A DNA stretch of 64,000 bases from Chlorops oryzae (GCA_020466095.1 CM035809.1:25907927-25971926); one strand, 5' to 3'. Shown: positions 24,553-35,418, counted from the stretch's first letter. Translations and numbers: made by a program. Notes: a model not told the origin generated them from the letters alone.

Positions 24553-24762
24553 ATATCCGTGGCAATATGGAAGAGTAGCTTAAGTCGAAATTTCTTGTTT
24601 TCAGGTATTCGAATTTTTCTACTTAAGCTCTTTATCCATATGTAAAATTTCAATTTTCTCATTCAATATATGTATGTGATCAAACATAAAATTTTGTCTA
24701 AAGTACAAGTCTTTCAAAATACATACAAAAATATGCATACTATTCCATATTGCCACAGATAT
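24553..24762. mobile_element. MITE, about 210 bp
   Basis: Imperfect inverted ends TATCCGTGGCAATATGGAA and TTCCATATTGCCACAGATA. It abuts the preceding hAT MITE, which inserted at its left edge. Target duplication is unclear. Confidence 0.55.
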
Positions 24763-25548
24763 GTATGGTATATTTTTTTAAGAATAAAGCAAATCGATTC
24801 TGCATGTAAGACGAAAAATTATTCAAAATCAGGCCTATTATTTTAAGACAATTTTTGGACTCTGAGATGCTGAGAAGTGTAATCGTCTTGAACGAGTTTT
24901 GCGGTCTCATAGTTTGTGTTAAGTCTTGAGACTATTACCGATCATCTTTATGCTCTACACAAATCATACCAAGTCCTTAATAATGTTAAATTTTAATTTC
25001 TATCTCAAGTTCGAATTGAAATTTCACAGCATCATCAGCATTGATGACCTTTGACATTTAATGCTTTATTCTATGAAAATAAAAAGATTTTTTGCTGCAT
25101 TCGATTATGTTGTGGACTGCATAGTAAAGACCTTAAAAATATTTGAAATTATTTTCAAAAACTATGCTAAAATCTTAGTCCTAAAGTTGTACCATTACTT
25201 ATTTAAGAATAAACTTATTTTTGATGTCTTTTACAACAAGGAAATAGAATTTGTTAAGTGTATCGAACGATTAATGAAAAAAAAAAAAAAAATAAGGGAA
25301 CTGCACTAAGGAAAAGCCAGCTTTCATATATTTTTTGCTTTTGCACTTTATACTTATTTTTGTAAGCAATATTTAAGGTTTTTTTTGTGATTTAAAAATG
25401 TTTACAAAATAAAAAAGAAGTTTGAAAAGCACATATAAAAGTACGATACTCTTTTCAGCGGTCTTATGGAATGTTCTTAATATGTAGGTTAGGTTAGGTT
25501 TTAGGTAGCGCACTTAGAAAGGTCCGTTGTGATACCCGCGGGCTCAGA
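24763..25548. other. no gene recognised
   Basis: AT-rich intergenic DNA with a short GTTAGGTTAGGTT run near 25.49 kb. No coding or RNA feature seen. Confidence 0.6.
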
Positions 25549-26518
25549 GAATTCGTTCCCCGGAAATACGCATAATCGGGCTGCATCTTAGCTATTAGAT
25601 GCCGTGCAGCATATACTCGTAAATATTGTTTGCATTGTTCTTAGTCTTTTCAACTAAAATACCACAAAAATACAAAAAGAAATAATTTTTAACTATTTAA
25701 AGTTAATTTTCTTTTAAAAACAACTTAAAAAATCATTTATTTTTCATAAAAAAGTTCATCTTCCTTCGCAACAAAACGAAAATACCATTAAAAGCTGAGG
25801 GTTGGCCAAAACAAAACAAAATACATTGTAAAGTGTAAAGAGTACGTAAATAGTACCAAAAATATCAGCACTGAAGCTTCAATCGAGCAACTTGCGCTTT
25901 TTGTTGTTGCTCCTTCAGTTGTCTAATTCGTTCCGCCATTAATGAGTTCGCACGTGTTTTCTTTTCGTTTCTAAGTTTTTGTAAAATTATCCGCTTGAAG
26001 TGCGCGTTAGGGAAGAAAATGTTTGTGAAAAGTGTTTTTTAATATTCGATTGTTTATTTTCATACAAAGACATGAATGCCCAAGGGTCGTGTTTAAGGAA
26101 AAGTGCGTGCAAAGCTGTCGGGATTTGTGAAAATGTGACGCGATGTTGCGATTTGCGTGAAAACGATACTTGATCGTATTCAAACCTATTGGTAATCGTG
26201 AAGTGGTTGCGTGTTCGATACATTGTTGCAACGTGTTCGTGCAATTGTTATTCGACATCACTAATTTAGTGAAAACATGCTGCGAGGATACATTTCGCCA
26301 AATGGAAAACTGAAGTCTATTTGGTAAGTAGTATATTTTGTGGAAATTTTTGTTGCTAAAATCTGCAGTGTAGTGGAAAATTGATACATTTTGTTCGCTT
26401 TCCATAGATCTTCTGTGCTATTTTGACTACGCCTACGTTGCTTGTCAAACTTCAATGTTTGATTTGTAGAAATTGGTGAGTGCTCATAACATATTTATGT
26501 ACATATACCAAAAAATAC
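25549..26518. repeat. duplicated segment, copy A
   Basis: About 970 bp shared with copy B (30485-33006 minus its insertion) at roughly 97 % identity by eye. Its left edge is the right end of a family C MITE. It contains a plus-strand two-exon reading frame and, on the minus strand at 25.88-26.0 kb, a protein-like tail (MAERIRQLKEQQQKAQ) ending in a stop. Confidence 0.85.
26072..26479 (+). pseudogene. two-exon unknown reading frame, copy A (frameshifted)
   Basis: Positions correspond to the open frame at 32560-32967 in copy B: exon 26072-26323, an 84-nt intron with GTAAGT and CCATAG borders, and exon 26408-26479. A one-base loss after DLRE (GAAAACG against GAAAAGCG) and a one-base gain near CATTTCGCC break the frame between them, then restore it. 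Substitutions are no rarer in exons than in the intron. I do not recognise the product. Confidence 0.4.
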
Positions 26519-26730
26519 GCATTCTTTCAAAATGTTCAACATTGAAATGGGAGATGTTAAAGATAAACCGAAAGTATCAAAGAAGCGCTTATGCAATTGA
26601 TGGTGAAGAACCTGAAGAGCTTTGCCAAAAACTCTCGCATGGTAGAATATTATATAAATCAATACCTAAACCTAAAATGTAGAGAATTTGTGCAATTTGT
26701 TTGAAGATGGGATACGGTTTTTTCTTCAGA

Positions 26731-26941
26731 AATGTTGTCAAAAATTTCGTATGTAAGTTCTGATGTCATTTGTGGGACTTTTCCTGTACAAGGGTCTGCA
26801 ATAAACAATCCTGTGGTTGTAGAATTAGTTGCTTCCCTTTTGCTTCATGAAATTCTGAAATTCCCTGAAATTTGTATACGATGCGCACGCGGTGCTGCTG
26901 CAACAAGAGTTCGAGCATACAATACTATAAATGACACTTGA
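26731..26941 (+). CDS. possible last exon of an unknown gene
   Basis: A 3' splice-like tract (GGTTTTTTCTTCAG) precedes a 69-codon open frame from MLSKISYVSSDV to AYNTINDT and a stop. Upstream, 26.53-26.65 kb is open for KYQRSAYAIDGEEPEELCQK and ends CATG before GTAGAA. A splice there would keep phase and give an 81-88 nt intron, normal for this genome. Whether it continues the frame of the duplicated segment is unclear: the joining splice would need a poor acceptor. No family is recognised and chance cannot be excluded. Confidence 0.3.
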
Positions 26942-27618
26942 CTATGGCGGGAAAAAATCACCGAGACGGGTTAGGGGAGGTGGAAAAATATATGGAACAT
27001 GGACTTTCACCACTCAGTTTGGACATTCAACAAAAGCAATACAGCTGCAAAAAAGTTTAGACTTTCACCAAAATACGTGTACCCTTTTTTTTTACTTCGT
27101 TTGATTTTTGGAACCCCAAAAATTTGTCTTATGCAACGAAGCAAAAAAAAAAAGGTAAACTGATTTTGAGCAAGTGAGCAATTGTGGAGAGAAGTTGGGC
27201 CGTTTAGATACGGTCTTGGGAACTAGAGGGTTAAAGGCTCAGTTACTATTGATTGAACGTAACTTAACTTAACTTATAGAAATCTGTTCTCTACAGATTC
27301 CTGTCTTAAGTCAAATTAAGTTTTCAGTCCCTGCTCCCATACAAAATGAACTAAACATATCAGTAAGGTTGTAAAAAATGATACTTTCGTCTCGAAATCT
27401 TCGTCCGTTCTTATCCCGAATCTCAGTTACTTATTTATACAATGGTGAATTTGGATTCTCAAGTAACGGTTAAGTATTCTACAGGTGACAGGGAGCTGTC
27501 TTCTTTTTGAAATGTAAAGATTCCTCAAAATTCCTTTATTTAGATAAGGGCGGGAGCCGCTCGAAAATTCATCTGTCGCTTATAAAAATTATCGATTGTC
27601 AAAATTTTCGATAATCGA
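26942..27618. other. no gene recognised
   Basis: Intergenic DNA. The last 50 bp contain ATCGATNGTC/ATCGAAACTATCGAT motifs like those at the ends of the large insertion at 30.72 kb. Confidence 0.5.
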
Positions 27619-28788
27619 AACTATCGATGATGGTGAGGTTGGTGATGATGATTCTTATGATGATAATGGTGATGGTGAGGTTGGTGATGATGATGATGGT
27701 GAGGTTGGTGATGATGATGGTGAGGGTGGTGGTGATGATGAGGTTGGTGATGATGATGTTGGTGAGGTTGGTGATGATGTTGTTGATGGTGTTGATGTTG
27801 TTGATGGTGATGATGCTGTTGATGATGATGGTGTTGATGGTGATTGATGTGTGTTGATGGTAATGATGCTGTTGATGTTGTTGATGATGATGGTGTTGCT
27901 GGTGTTGATGGTGATGATGTTGTTGATGTTGGTGATGATAGTGTTGATGTTGTTGATGGTGAGGTTGGTGAGGTTGGTGATGATGGTGTTGATGGTGATG
28001 ATGGTGTTGATGATGATGACGGTGTTGATGTTGTTGATGGTGTTGATGGTGATGATGGTGTTGATGTGTTGATGGTGATGAGGTGTTGATGGTGTTGATG
28101 TTGTTGATGTTGTGATGATGGTGTTGATGGTGTTGATGTTGGTGTTGATGGTGATGATGGTGTTGATGGTGAGGTTGGTGATGATGGTGTTGATGGTGAT
28201 GATGATGATGATGGTGTTGATGTTGTTGATGGTGATGACGGTGTTGATGGTGATGACGGTGTTGATGTTGTTGATGGTGTTGATGGTGATGATGGTGTTG
28301 ATGTTGTTGATGGTGATGACGGTGTTGATGGTGTTGAAGTTGTTGATGTTGTTGATGATGATGGTGTTGGTGAGGTTGATGTTGGGAATGATGGTGTTGA
28401 TGTTGTTGATGGTATTGATGGTGATGATGGTGTTGATGGTGAGGTTGGTGATGATGGTGTTGATGGTGATGATGATGATGATGGTGTTGATGTTGTTGAT
28501 GGTGATGATGGTGTTGATGTTGTTTGATGGTGTTGATGGTGATGATGGTGTTGATGGTGTGATGGTGTGATGTGTTGATGGTGATGATGGTGTTGATGTT
28601 GTTGATGATGATGGTGTTGGTGAGGTTGATGGTGTTGATGTTGTTGATGGTGAGGTTGGTGATGATGGTGTTGATGGTGATGATGGTGTTGATGTTGTTG
28701 ATGGTGATGACGGTGTTGATGGTGATGATGGTGTTGGTGGTGATGATGGTGTTGATGGTGATGATGATGGTGATGATGATGGTGTTTA
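27619..28788. repeat. 1.17-kb GATGGT/GTTGATGGT simple satellite
   Basis: A long array of GAT and GTT/GGT triplets, locally ordered as GTTGATGGTGATGATG blocks with higher-order copies (the stretches near 28.16 and 28.44 kb repeat each other). Because the unit is three-based and lacks stop codons, long open frames appear; these are artefacts of composition. Directly to its right is TTCTCCAGCTCTACT, matching the right end of the insertion at 30.72-32.27 kb. Confidence 0.9.
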
Positions 28789-29739
28789 AATTTTAAAAAA
28801 TACCTTCCGACAGTTCTCCAGCTCTACTGAGATGACTGAGAATTTCTTCAATTCATTGCTTTATATACCTTTCCGAAATCATGAATTCAGTGAGAATTGT
28901 AGGAATTTTTTGAAAAAAATTACCATTTCTCGGGGTAGTTATGTATTTGGAGGGAAATAATGATTGGAAATTTGTTTTCAGGACGAATACCATCAAAGGG
29001 AACTATGAGCGTATTCGGAGGGTGAGGCGGGAGGTTCAAGCCCCCTCGAAATTTGGGAAATTACAAAGGGGATTGAGAAAATGAGCTCGGTGGATAGTTT
29101 TGTTATGCCTTAAACCTCACCTCTTCTGAAATAATTTTCCACCCAAGTAAACATAATCGTAAAACATGCGTGCCTGCTGGGAGAAAATTGTGTGTGTGTG
29201 CTTAAGTGTGTAAGCTTAGCTCGTTTTTGCTATAAGTTCAGTCGAGTAGGACAACAGTACAGTTAAGTCGAAGACGAATAAAGAGAACAAAAGATGTGAT
29301 ATTGTCATCGCCCTGAAGTCTTCTTCTGTATCTTCCATGTCCCCACGAACCCCACCATGGCTTGTTTTAAATAAGCCCTCGGACTTAACGAGCCATAGAT
29401 TTAAGCAGTGATGCCAACTCAGCGCTTTTCGCGCGCTAGATCTAGCGCTTTCGCAAGGCCCGCGGCGCCAAACCTTCTTTTTAGCGCTAAAGGGAAAAGA
29501 GTTGACAAGATGCTGACTAGTATCGGTTCTGGTTACAAAGTATGGAGAATTGAGTAAGAAAAGTTTTAAAATTCGGCTTCTATGCTTTAGACTGCAATTA
29601 TGTTATATGTATATCTAAAATAAATTAATGTGAGAATAACGCCTGTAGCTATTATAATTGAAAAGCCTCGATTTAAAATTCGAAATTGCTAAAGATTGCC
29701 GAAAATGGTGAATATTTCGCAAACTCGAGTTAACCTAGC
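28789..29739. other. intergenic; possible LTR-like and hAT-like remnants
   Basis: A stretch at about 29.17-29.38 kb has an AATAAA signal and ends in a CCCCACGAACCCC-type sequence reminiscent of an LTR border, but no second LTR or primer site is seen. At 29.41 kb CAGTGATGCCAACTC resembles a hAT terminus, with a degenerate partner near 29.51 kb between AGCGCT motifs. Both are weak. Confidence 0.3.
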
Positions 29740-29911
29740 TAATTGCTTCGTACTGTTGTACTTGGAGGAGTTAGCCGGACCCAACTGCGTCGGTTTACAC
29801 ATGGGTCAATCGAATCTCCTGGTGACACCGATCATTTCTATGTACGCGCATTTTTTATGATCTAACTCGACTGGTTCTTGGTGTTACACACAACCACACA
29901 AACGCTATATA
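29740..29911 (-). mobile_element. DINE-1-type element, 5' fragment
   Basis: Read on the minus strand this matches the 5' part of the full copies: GCGTTTGTGTGGTTGTGTG, ACC-AGAACCAGTCGAG, GTACATAGAAATGATC and CACCAGGAGATTCGATT. The first bases, the microsatellite and the hairpin end are missing. Confidence 0.7.
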
Positions 29912-30484
29912 CTTTACTGTCGATTATACTGAGCTGGCAAGTAATCGAAAAGAATTAAAAACGCAGGGTTGTATCCAACTTTCCGGCTCTATTTCGCAAG
30001 AGAAATGAGCATGTCAATTCTTGATGCAAAGTAAGTGCCAGAACAGCTGATTGCAGCTTGGTTTCGAGAGTAAACACATCGAAAGTGTAACATTTTTGGC
30101 ATCTTTAAAAAAATATAAATGAGGGGCTGTATCGAATTGGTTCCTAATTTGCAAGCATATCCTGCATATCTCAGTATAGACTCTGAGCAGTTAAATTTTA
30201 GGTCCATTCTGACATTTTAAAGTCTATTGAACTCTCAAGAATTATGAAATTAGTGAAGTTGCGCTCTTTTGGAATAAAACAATGAAATATTTTGAAATAT
30301 TTCAATTAAAAAAAACTAAAGAAAAAAAGATTTGCATGGGAGCCCCCTTAAGAAGGGGAGTTATGGGATAGGTATGTTAGGAGAAAATGTTGAAGAAGAG
30401 AAATTAATGGTGGTCGGTGACTCCACTGGGGGCACCTTGTGGCCAGAAGTAGAAGTTTATTCTCGAGAAAAGTAAATTCCTCGG
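29912..30484. other. intergenic; left flank of copy B
   Basis: It carries a 36-bp sequence (30252-30287) repeated in direct orientation just right of copy B (33024-33059), and the right end of a family C MITE at about 30461-30517. Confidence 0.5.
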
Positions 30485-30720
30485 GAATTCGTTCCCCGGA
30501 AATACGCATAATCGGGCTGCATCTTAGCTATTAGATGCCGTGGAGCATATACTCGTAAATATTGTTTGCATTGTTCTTAGTCTTTTCAACTAAAATACCA
30601 CAAAAATACAAAAAGAAATAACTTTTAACTATTTAAAGTTAATTTTCTTTTAAAAACAACTTAAAAAATCATTTATTTTACATAAAAAAGTTCATCTTCC
30701 TTCGCAACAAAACGAAAATA

Positions 30721-32266
30721 CTAGAGCTGGAGAACTATCGATAGTTGCGACCATCGATAGTTTCGATAGTCGATAGTCTAAACCATCGATAGTATCGATA
30801 GTACTATCGGAAGTTATATTTTAAGATTTCAAGTAATTTGATTCGCAGATTGCTACTGGTTTGAATTCACTTTTTGTCAAATAAAGGCTAGGCGCCGACT
30901 ACTCAATTTTCAGTTGGCCAATTTTAAGTTGGGTGTTTGTGGCACATAGAACTATATGACAGCGCGCCGACATTCCAATTTCTTCTTGACCCAATACAAA
31001 ATATGTGTTTTGCCACAAATTTTAAATTGGCCAAGTGTGTTGCGTTACATATGTACGTTCTTATGGGGCGCCGCATAATACTCAATTTTTAGTTGGAAGT
31101 GTTCTATAAACACATGGTACCGAGTAATTAACAAATTATTAAGTAATTAATTAATAATCAATTAATTTAATTAAAAGTATCCAATTTTAAATTGTATAGT
31201 CGACGCGCAAGAGCACTTTTCCAACTAAAAATTGGCCAACTAAAAATTGAGTAGTCGGCGCCTAGCCAAAATGTTCGAACTGTTTAAAATAAAAATATCC
31301 AAAATTTTTAAGTTTTAAGTTAAAAAAAAATATTTATTCTTACAACTCAAAAATATAAAAACCAAAACAATAGTCAAAAACTTAACAATTCTGTACATGC
31401 AGGAGAGAAACCACTTAAACTATTATGTACATTTTGAGGAAAATCTCATATGGTTTTTGTGAGGGATCCAAAATACCGGTTATTTTAAAAATTTTTGATG
31501 CAAAAAAGCAAAGCGTTACCGAAGGTTTAAAAATATTTTAAGCATGAATAAATAATCCTTATGAAACACGGATTCAAAATTTTCAGAGATCTGACTTTTC
31601 GTGATTTTAAAAATAAAAAGCATAGGTTTAAGCTTTATATTTTTTGAGCTAAAATACCGAGTTTTGTTAGAAATATATTTTTTCTCTCAGAAAATAAAAA
31701 TCAAATATGATTTTTTAAATTTTGATCTCAAAATAACGATTAATTTTGCTTTTAATATTTTTGAGTTCAATTTGAAAGTTATTTTTTGATTTTTAATTTT
31801 TCCAGCCGAAAATAAAAATCCTTCAATATGAAAAAGATTTTTTTTCGGCTCAAAAGATTAAAAATCAAAAAATAACTTTTAAATTGGGCCCGAAAATATA
31901 AAAAGTAAACTAAATATGACACAAACGTAACATTCCTCGAAGCAAAGTACGTTGGAATATACAATGAGGCGGATCTTTTTTACTTTTTAGGAATCTGTCC
32001 ATTTCAACGAAAACCCGGGTAACCGCCAGTACCACCTTTCCAAATCTAAAGTAAATGACCAAAAATTAACGTAAAATAAGTTAAATTGTGAAAATAATTA
32101 GAGTGCTTCTACTTAATATTTAGTTCTCCTGCTCTTTTTGGCTTGACGTTTTTCTTATTTGGGATGCATATAAACTATCGATAGTCATTAAAAAACCATC
32201 GATGTTTACGATAGTTTGAAACCATCGATGTATCGATAGTGCCATCGATAGTTTCTCCAGCTCTAG
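30721..32266. mobile_element. large TIR element of unknown superfamily
   Basis: Ends CTAGAGCTGGAGAA and TTCTCCAGCTCTAG, then several ATCGATAG motifs on both sides. Target duplication AAAATA (30715-30720 and 32267-32272), confirmed by the empty site in copy A. The interior is AT-rich with no transposase and contains a second TIR element. A 6-bp duplication fits none of the common families well; microhomology could hide the true length. Confidence 0.75.
30886..31267. mobile_element. nested palindromic MITE
   Basis: Near-perfect inverted ends start GGCTAGGCGCCGACTACTC and extend for more than 45 bp through repeated AATTGGCCAA/AGTTGG motifs. It lies inside the 1.55-kb element, giving three levels of nesting. 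Target duplication is not clear. Confidence 0.75.
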
Positions 32267-32559
32267 AAAATACCATTAAAAGCTGAGGGTTGGCCAAAAC
32301 AAAACAAAATACATTGTAAAGTGTAAAGAATACGTAAATAGTACCAAAAATATCAGCACTGAAGCTTCAATCGAGCACCTTGCGCTTTTTGTTGTTGCTC
32401 CTTCAGTTGTCTAATTCGTTCCGCCATTAATGAGCTCGCACGTGTTCTCTTTTCGTTTCTAAGTTTTTGTAAAATTATCCGCTTGAAGTGCGCGTTTGGT
32501 AAGAAAATGTTTGCGAAAAGTGTTTTTTAATATTCGATTGTTTATTTTCATACAAAGAC

Positions 32560-32967
32560 ATGAATGCCCAAGGGTCGTGTTTAAGGAAAAGTGCGTGCAA
32601 AGCTGTCGGGATTTGTGAAAATGTGAAGCGATGTTGCGATTTGCGTGAAAAGCGATACTTGATCGTATTCGAACCTATTGGTAATCGTGAAGTGGTTGCG
32701 TGTTCCATACGCTGTTGCAACGTGTTCGTGCAATTGTTATTCGACATCACTAATTTAGTGAAAACATGCTGCGAGGATACATTTGCCAAATGGAAAACTG
32801 AAGTCTATTTGGTAAGTAGTATATTTTGTGGAAATTGTTGTTGCTAAAATCTGCAGTGTAGTGGAAAATTGATACATTTTGTTCTCTTTCCATAGATCTT
32901 CTGTGCTATTTTGACTACGCCTACGTTGCTTGTCAAACTTCAATGTTTGATTTGTAGAAATTGGTGA
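32560..32967 (+). CDS. unknown cysteine-rich two-exon reading frame, copy B
   Basis: Exon 32560-32811 (84 codons, MNAQGSCLRKSACK onward) ends at a good 5' splice site (TTGGTAAGT). After an 84-nt intron ending TTTCCATAG, exon 32896-32967 adds 23 residues and stops. A further GTGAGT at 32964 overlaps the stop, so a longer spliced form is possible. The 107-residue product has about 13 cysteines in CC and CxxC-like spacing and no signal peptide that I can see. Copy A carries two frameshifts. The two copies differ about as often in coding as in intron sequence, so this may be a captured gene fragment. I do not recognise a family. Confidence 0.35.
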
Positions 32968-33006
32968 GTGCTCATAACATATTTATGTACATATACCAAA
33001 AAATAC

Positions 33007-33475
33007 CCTAGAAGTATAAAATAAGTGAAGTTGCGCTCTTTTCGAATAAAACAATGAAACAGAATTCTGTTGTTTTGGGGGACGACTAGTTTATTTTTAC
33101 AATAAGATTATTTTTATAATAAATTTAAAATTACAAAAAAAAAAAACTTTCCTATAAACAATTTGAAAGTCTTCTTCTTCAAATTTCCTTCAATTACTTC
33201 ACTTTGGTCAAGTATTATTGCCTTCAAAGATCATTTACATATGTAAGTTTGTTCAATTTTCTTTGTAAAATCTAACAACAAAAATAAAATACAAATTCAA
33301 TAACTAATAAGGAAGCTATACAGAAAAAGAGTTGTCGATCGCGACATTAAAAATCACTAAAATACATACATATAAATTTACGAAGTCTTACACCTAGGCA
33401 TTGTAGTAGTAATAAAACTAGTTGAATACAATAGATGAAAGCTTTCAACTTCTTTTGGATAGAGACGACCCAACT
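33007..33475 (-). other. RhoL 3' UTR region
   Basis: Non-coding DNA downstream of the RhoL stop on the minus strand. Minus-strand AATAAA occurs near 33.09 kb and could end the transcript, giving a 3' UTR of about 0.4 kb. The 36-bp direct repeat that flanks copy B lies at 33024-33059. Confidence 0.35.
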
Positions 33476-34341
33476 CTACAGTAATATGCATTGTGGTTTC
33501 GACTTCGGTTTCTTTTCAACTGCGTGCACGGCCTCCTCGAAGACGGTATTCAAATTGATTTTCTTCTTCGCCGAACACTCGACCAGACTGTGAGCATGAA
33601 TTTCCTTACGCATACGACGTCCCTCGGCAGTTGTGACGAACTTCTCTGAGTTTGGTACTCGGAGATCGAGCTTAGTACCAACTAGAACTATTGGAACATT
33701 ATTGGAGAAATGACGTATCTCGGGCCACCATTTGCTCTTGATATTCTCGAAGGAGGTACGACTACTGATGGAATAACAGATCAGGAAACAGTTGGTCTGT
33801 CAGGACAAAAAAAACGATGTGAAATTTCTTATGCGATTATGAGATTGACTACACCATGATACAAGAAAACAAGATAGCGCCACTTGAGAGAGGAAACGTC
33901 ACAAACTCAAAATCGCGATTCGTTGTTGTTGTTTCCCATGTTAAACCGGCTTTTTACTTTTTTGAATAGCATGGGAAACAACAACAATTTCTCGCTCAGT
34001 GACGTCACAAACTCAATTTTCGGCGCTCAAAGAGACCTCAAAATAGCGGTACTGAAGTGGCGCCATCTTGTTTTCTTGTATCATGGACTACACTATATTT
34101 TTCTTACATTTGGATAGCTCAATGGTCTCAGTCTTTCATAGTCCTCCTGTCCGGCTGTATCCCATAATGTGAGATTATATTCGTTGCCATCGACGTTGAT
34201 ATTGGTCGCCAGATTATCAAATACTGTTGGAATGTATTCTTCCGGAAATTCATTTCTTGTGTATGTGATCAGAAGGCATGTCTTTCCAACCATACCGTCA
34301 CCCACTATGGTCATCTTTAAGGGTCGTAGACTCCTCGACAT
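33476..34341 (-). CDS. RhoL: Rho-family GTPase RhoL
   Basis: Two exons, 34341-34108 and 33796-33476, join in phase 0 to give 184 residues. The protein is a plasma-membrane-associated GTP switch. Visible motifs are the P-loop GDGMVGKT (14-21), switch I with EYIPTVFDN (35-43), DTAGQED (61-67), GTKLDL, the SAK guanine motif and a C-terminal CILL box predicting geranylgeranylation (leucine at the last position). Methionine 17 replaces the alanine of Rac and Cdc42 (VGDGAVGKT); that change and WWPEIRHFS and PNSEKFVTT mark RhoL of flies. The ATG at 34341 was preferred because SRSLRPLK aligns with RhoL; no other ATG lies upstream in frame. The single coding intron contains a hAT MITE. In Drosophila RhoL acts in haemocyte migration and immunity, known from the literature, not from this sequence. 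Confidence 0.93.
33855..34085. mobile_element. hAT-type MITE family H, copy 2 (RhoL intron)
   Basis: Same ends and interior as the copy at 24.3 kb. The 8-bp duplication GACTACAC is perfect (33847-33854 and 34086-34093). It occupies most of the 311-nt intron; without it the intron would be about 72 nt. Confidence 0.92.
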
Positions 34342-34508
34342 TTTTGCCTCAGTTTGGATGTTCAACTAGAATTAAAGGAAAAGCGAGAATTTTAGATAGG
34401 ATGAACTATTTAATCGGACCTCTTGATATAAGTTCTTTTGAACATTTGTTTTTTTTTGCTATAATAGGGTAGTTTGTGATCTTTTTGACCCCTTATGCGG
34501 GCCTTTTT
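34342..34508 (-). other. RhoL 5' leader region
   Basis: Short region between the RhoL start and the adjacent DINE-1. No TATA box is evident; the promoter or a 5' UTR intron may extend beyond the DINE-1 element. Confidence 0.3.
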
Positions 34509-35418
34509 ATACCCGACACACTCTGTGTCGAGGGTATATTGCGTTTGTGTGGTTGTGTGTAACACCCAGAACCAGTCGAGATAGACCATACAAAATGTAT
34601 ATAGAAATGATCAGCAAATGGTCACCAGGAGATTCGATTTAGACATGTCCGTCTGTCTGTCCGTCTGTCTGTCTGTCCGTCTGTCTGTATACAGTTATCT
34701 TATCGAAGGAGTTGAGCTATCTCGATAAATTGGTATGCGTGCTCACGGGGACATGAGTAAGAACAAGTTCGAGAGTAAACCCGATCGGACCATTTTTAGG
34801 GGTACCTCCAGTACTAGGGTCTGTTATGAAAATCACAAAAACTGCTCTAAAATCGAAGTATTTCAAGATATTTTAATCAAATTTGATATTTGATCATATT
34901 TAAAGGCCAGTAGTATTATTTCCAAAAATTGAAAAAGTGGGCGTGGCAGAAGGGCGGTTTTCGAAAATTGTCTCCTACACCCGAAATTCAAATGGGAATT
35001 GAAATTTGGCACTTATGCTTCCTTTGCAGCCTTAAATATCCTCCCAAAAAATTTCCTTGGTCGGTCCATTATTAAGGGTACCTCCAGTACTAGGGTCTGT
35101 CACAAAAATCCCAAAACTGCCTCAAAATCGGATTTTTTCGAAATATTTCAATGAAACTTAGAATTTGACCGTAAGTTTAAGCCTCCGATTAGAATTCTAA
35201 AAAAAATTGGGAAAGTGGGCGTGGCAAAGGGGCGGTTTTCATAAAGAAATTTAATAAAAGTCGGTATATGGGGCCCCTAATGGCCTTAAAAACCTTTTGA
35301 ATATTCTTTCTTAGTGGTCCTGTTTTTGGGCGTGGTTCAAAAATTATTTAAACACGTGTGTCTGTGTCGGGTATTTTATTGTCAGGCTCGCCTGACTATA
35401 ACACCCTTACTTGTTTTA
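34509..35418 (+). mobile_element. DINE-1/Helentron-type element, copy 2
   Basis: Full-length relative of the 10.5-kb copy. It has the TACCCGACACACTCTGTGTC start, an expanded GTCY microsatellite (about 34647-34689), the sub-terminal TGTGTCGGGTA, the GTCAGGC-GCCTGAC hairpin (35381-35396) and the CTTGTTTTA end. It lies about 170 bp upstream of the RhoL start codon, in antisense orientation to the gene. Confidence 0.88.

Larger units (their letters stand above)
30485..33006. repeat. duplicated segment, copy B, interrupted by a 1.55-kb insertion
   Basis: Left part 30485-30720 and right part 32267-33006 match copy A continuously. The break holds the insertion 30721-32266 between two copies of AAAATA, while copy A has a single AAAATA: a clean empty site. 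Confidence 0.9.

Noticed and set aside
25487..25502. GTTAGGTTAGGTT run as telomeric repeat
   Set aside because: Only about three short units; flies lack canonical TTAGG telomeres and this is far too short.
27596..28796. Several long open frames in all plus frames (Asp/Gly/Val or Met/Leu/Val repeats)
   Set aside because: They arise from a stop-free triplet satellite and are open in more than one frame at once; no start context or splice structure.
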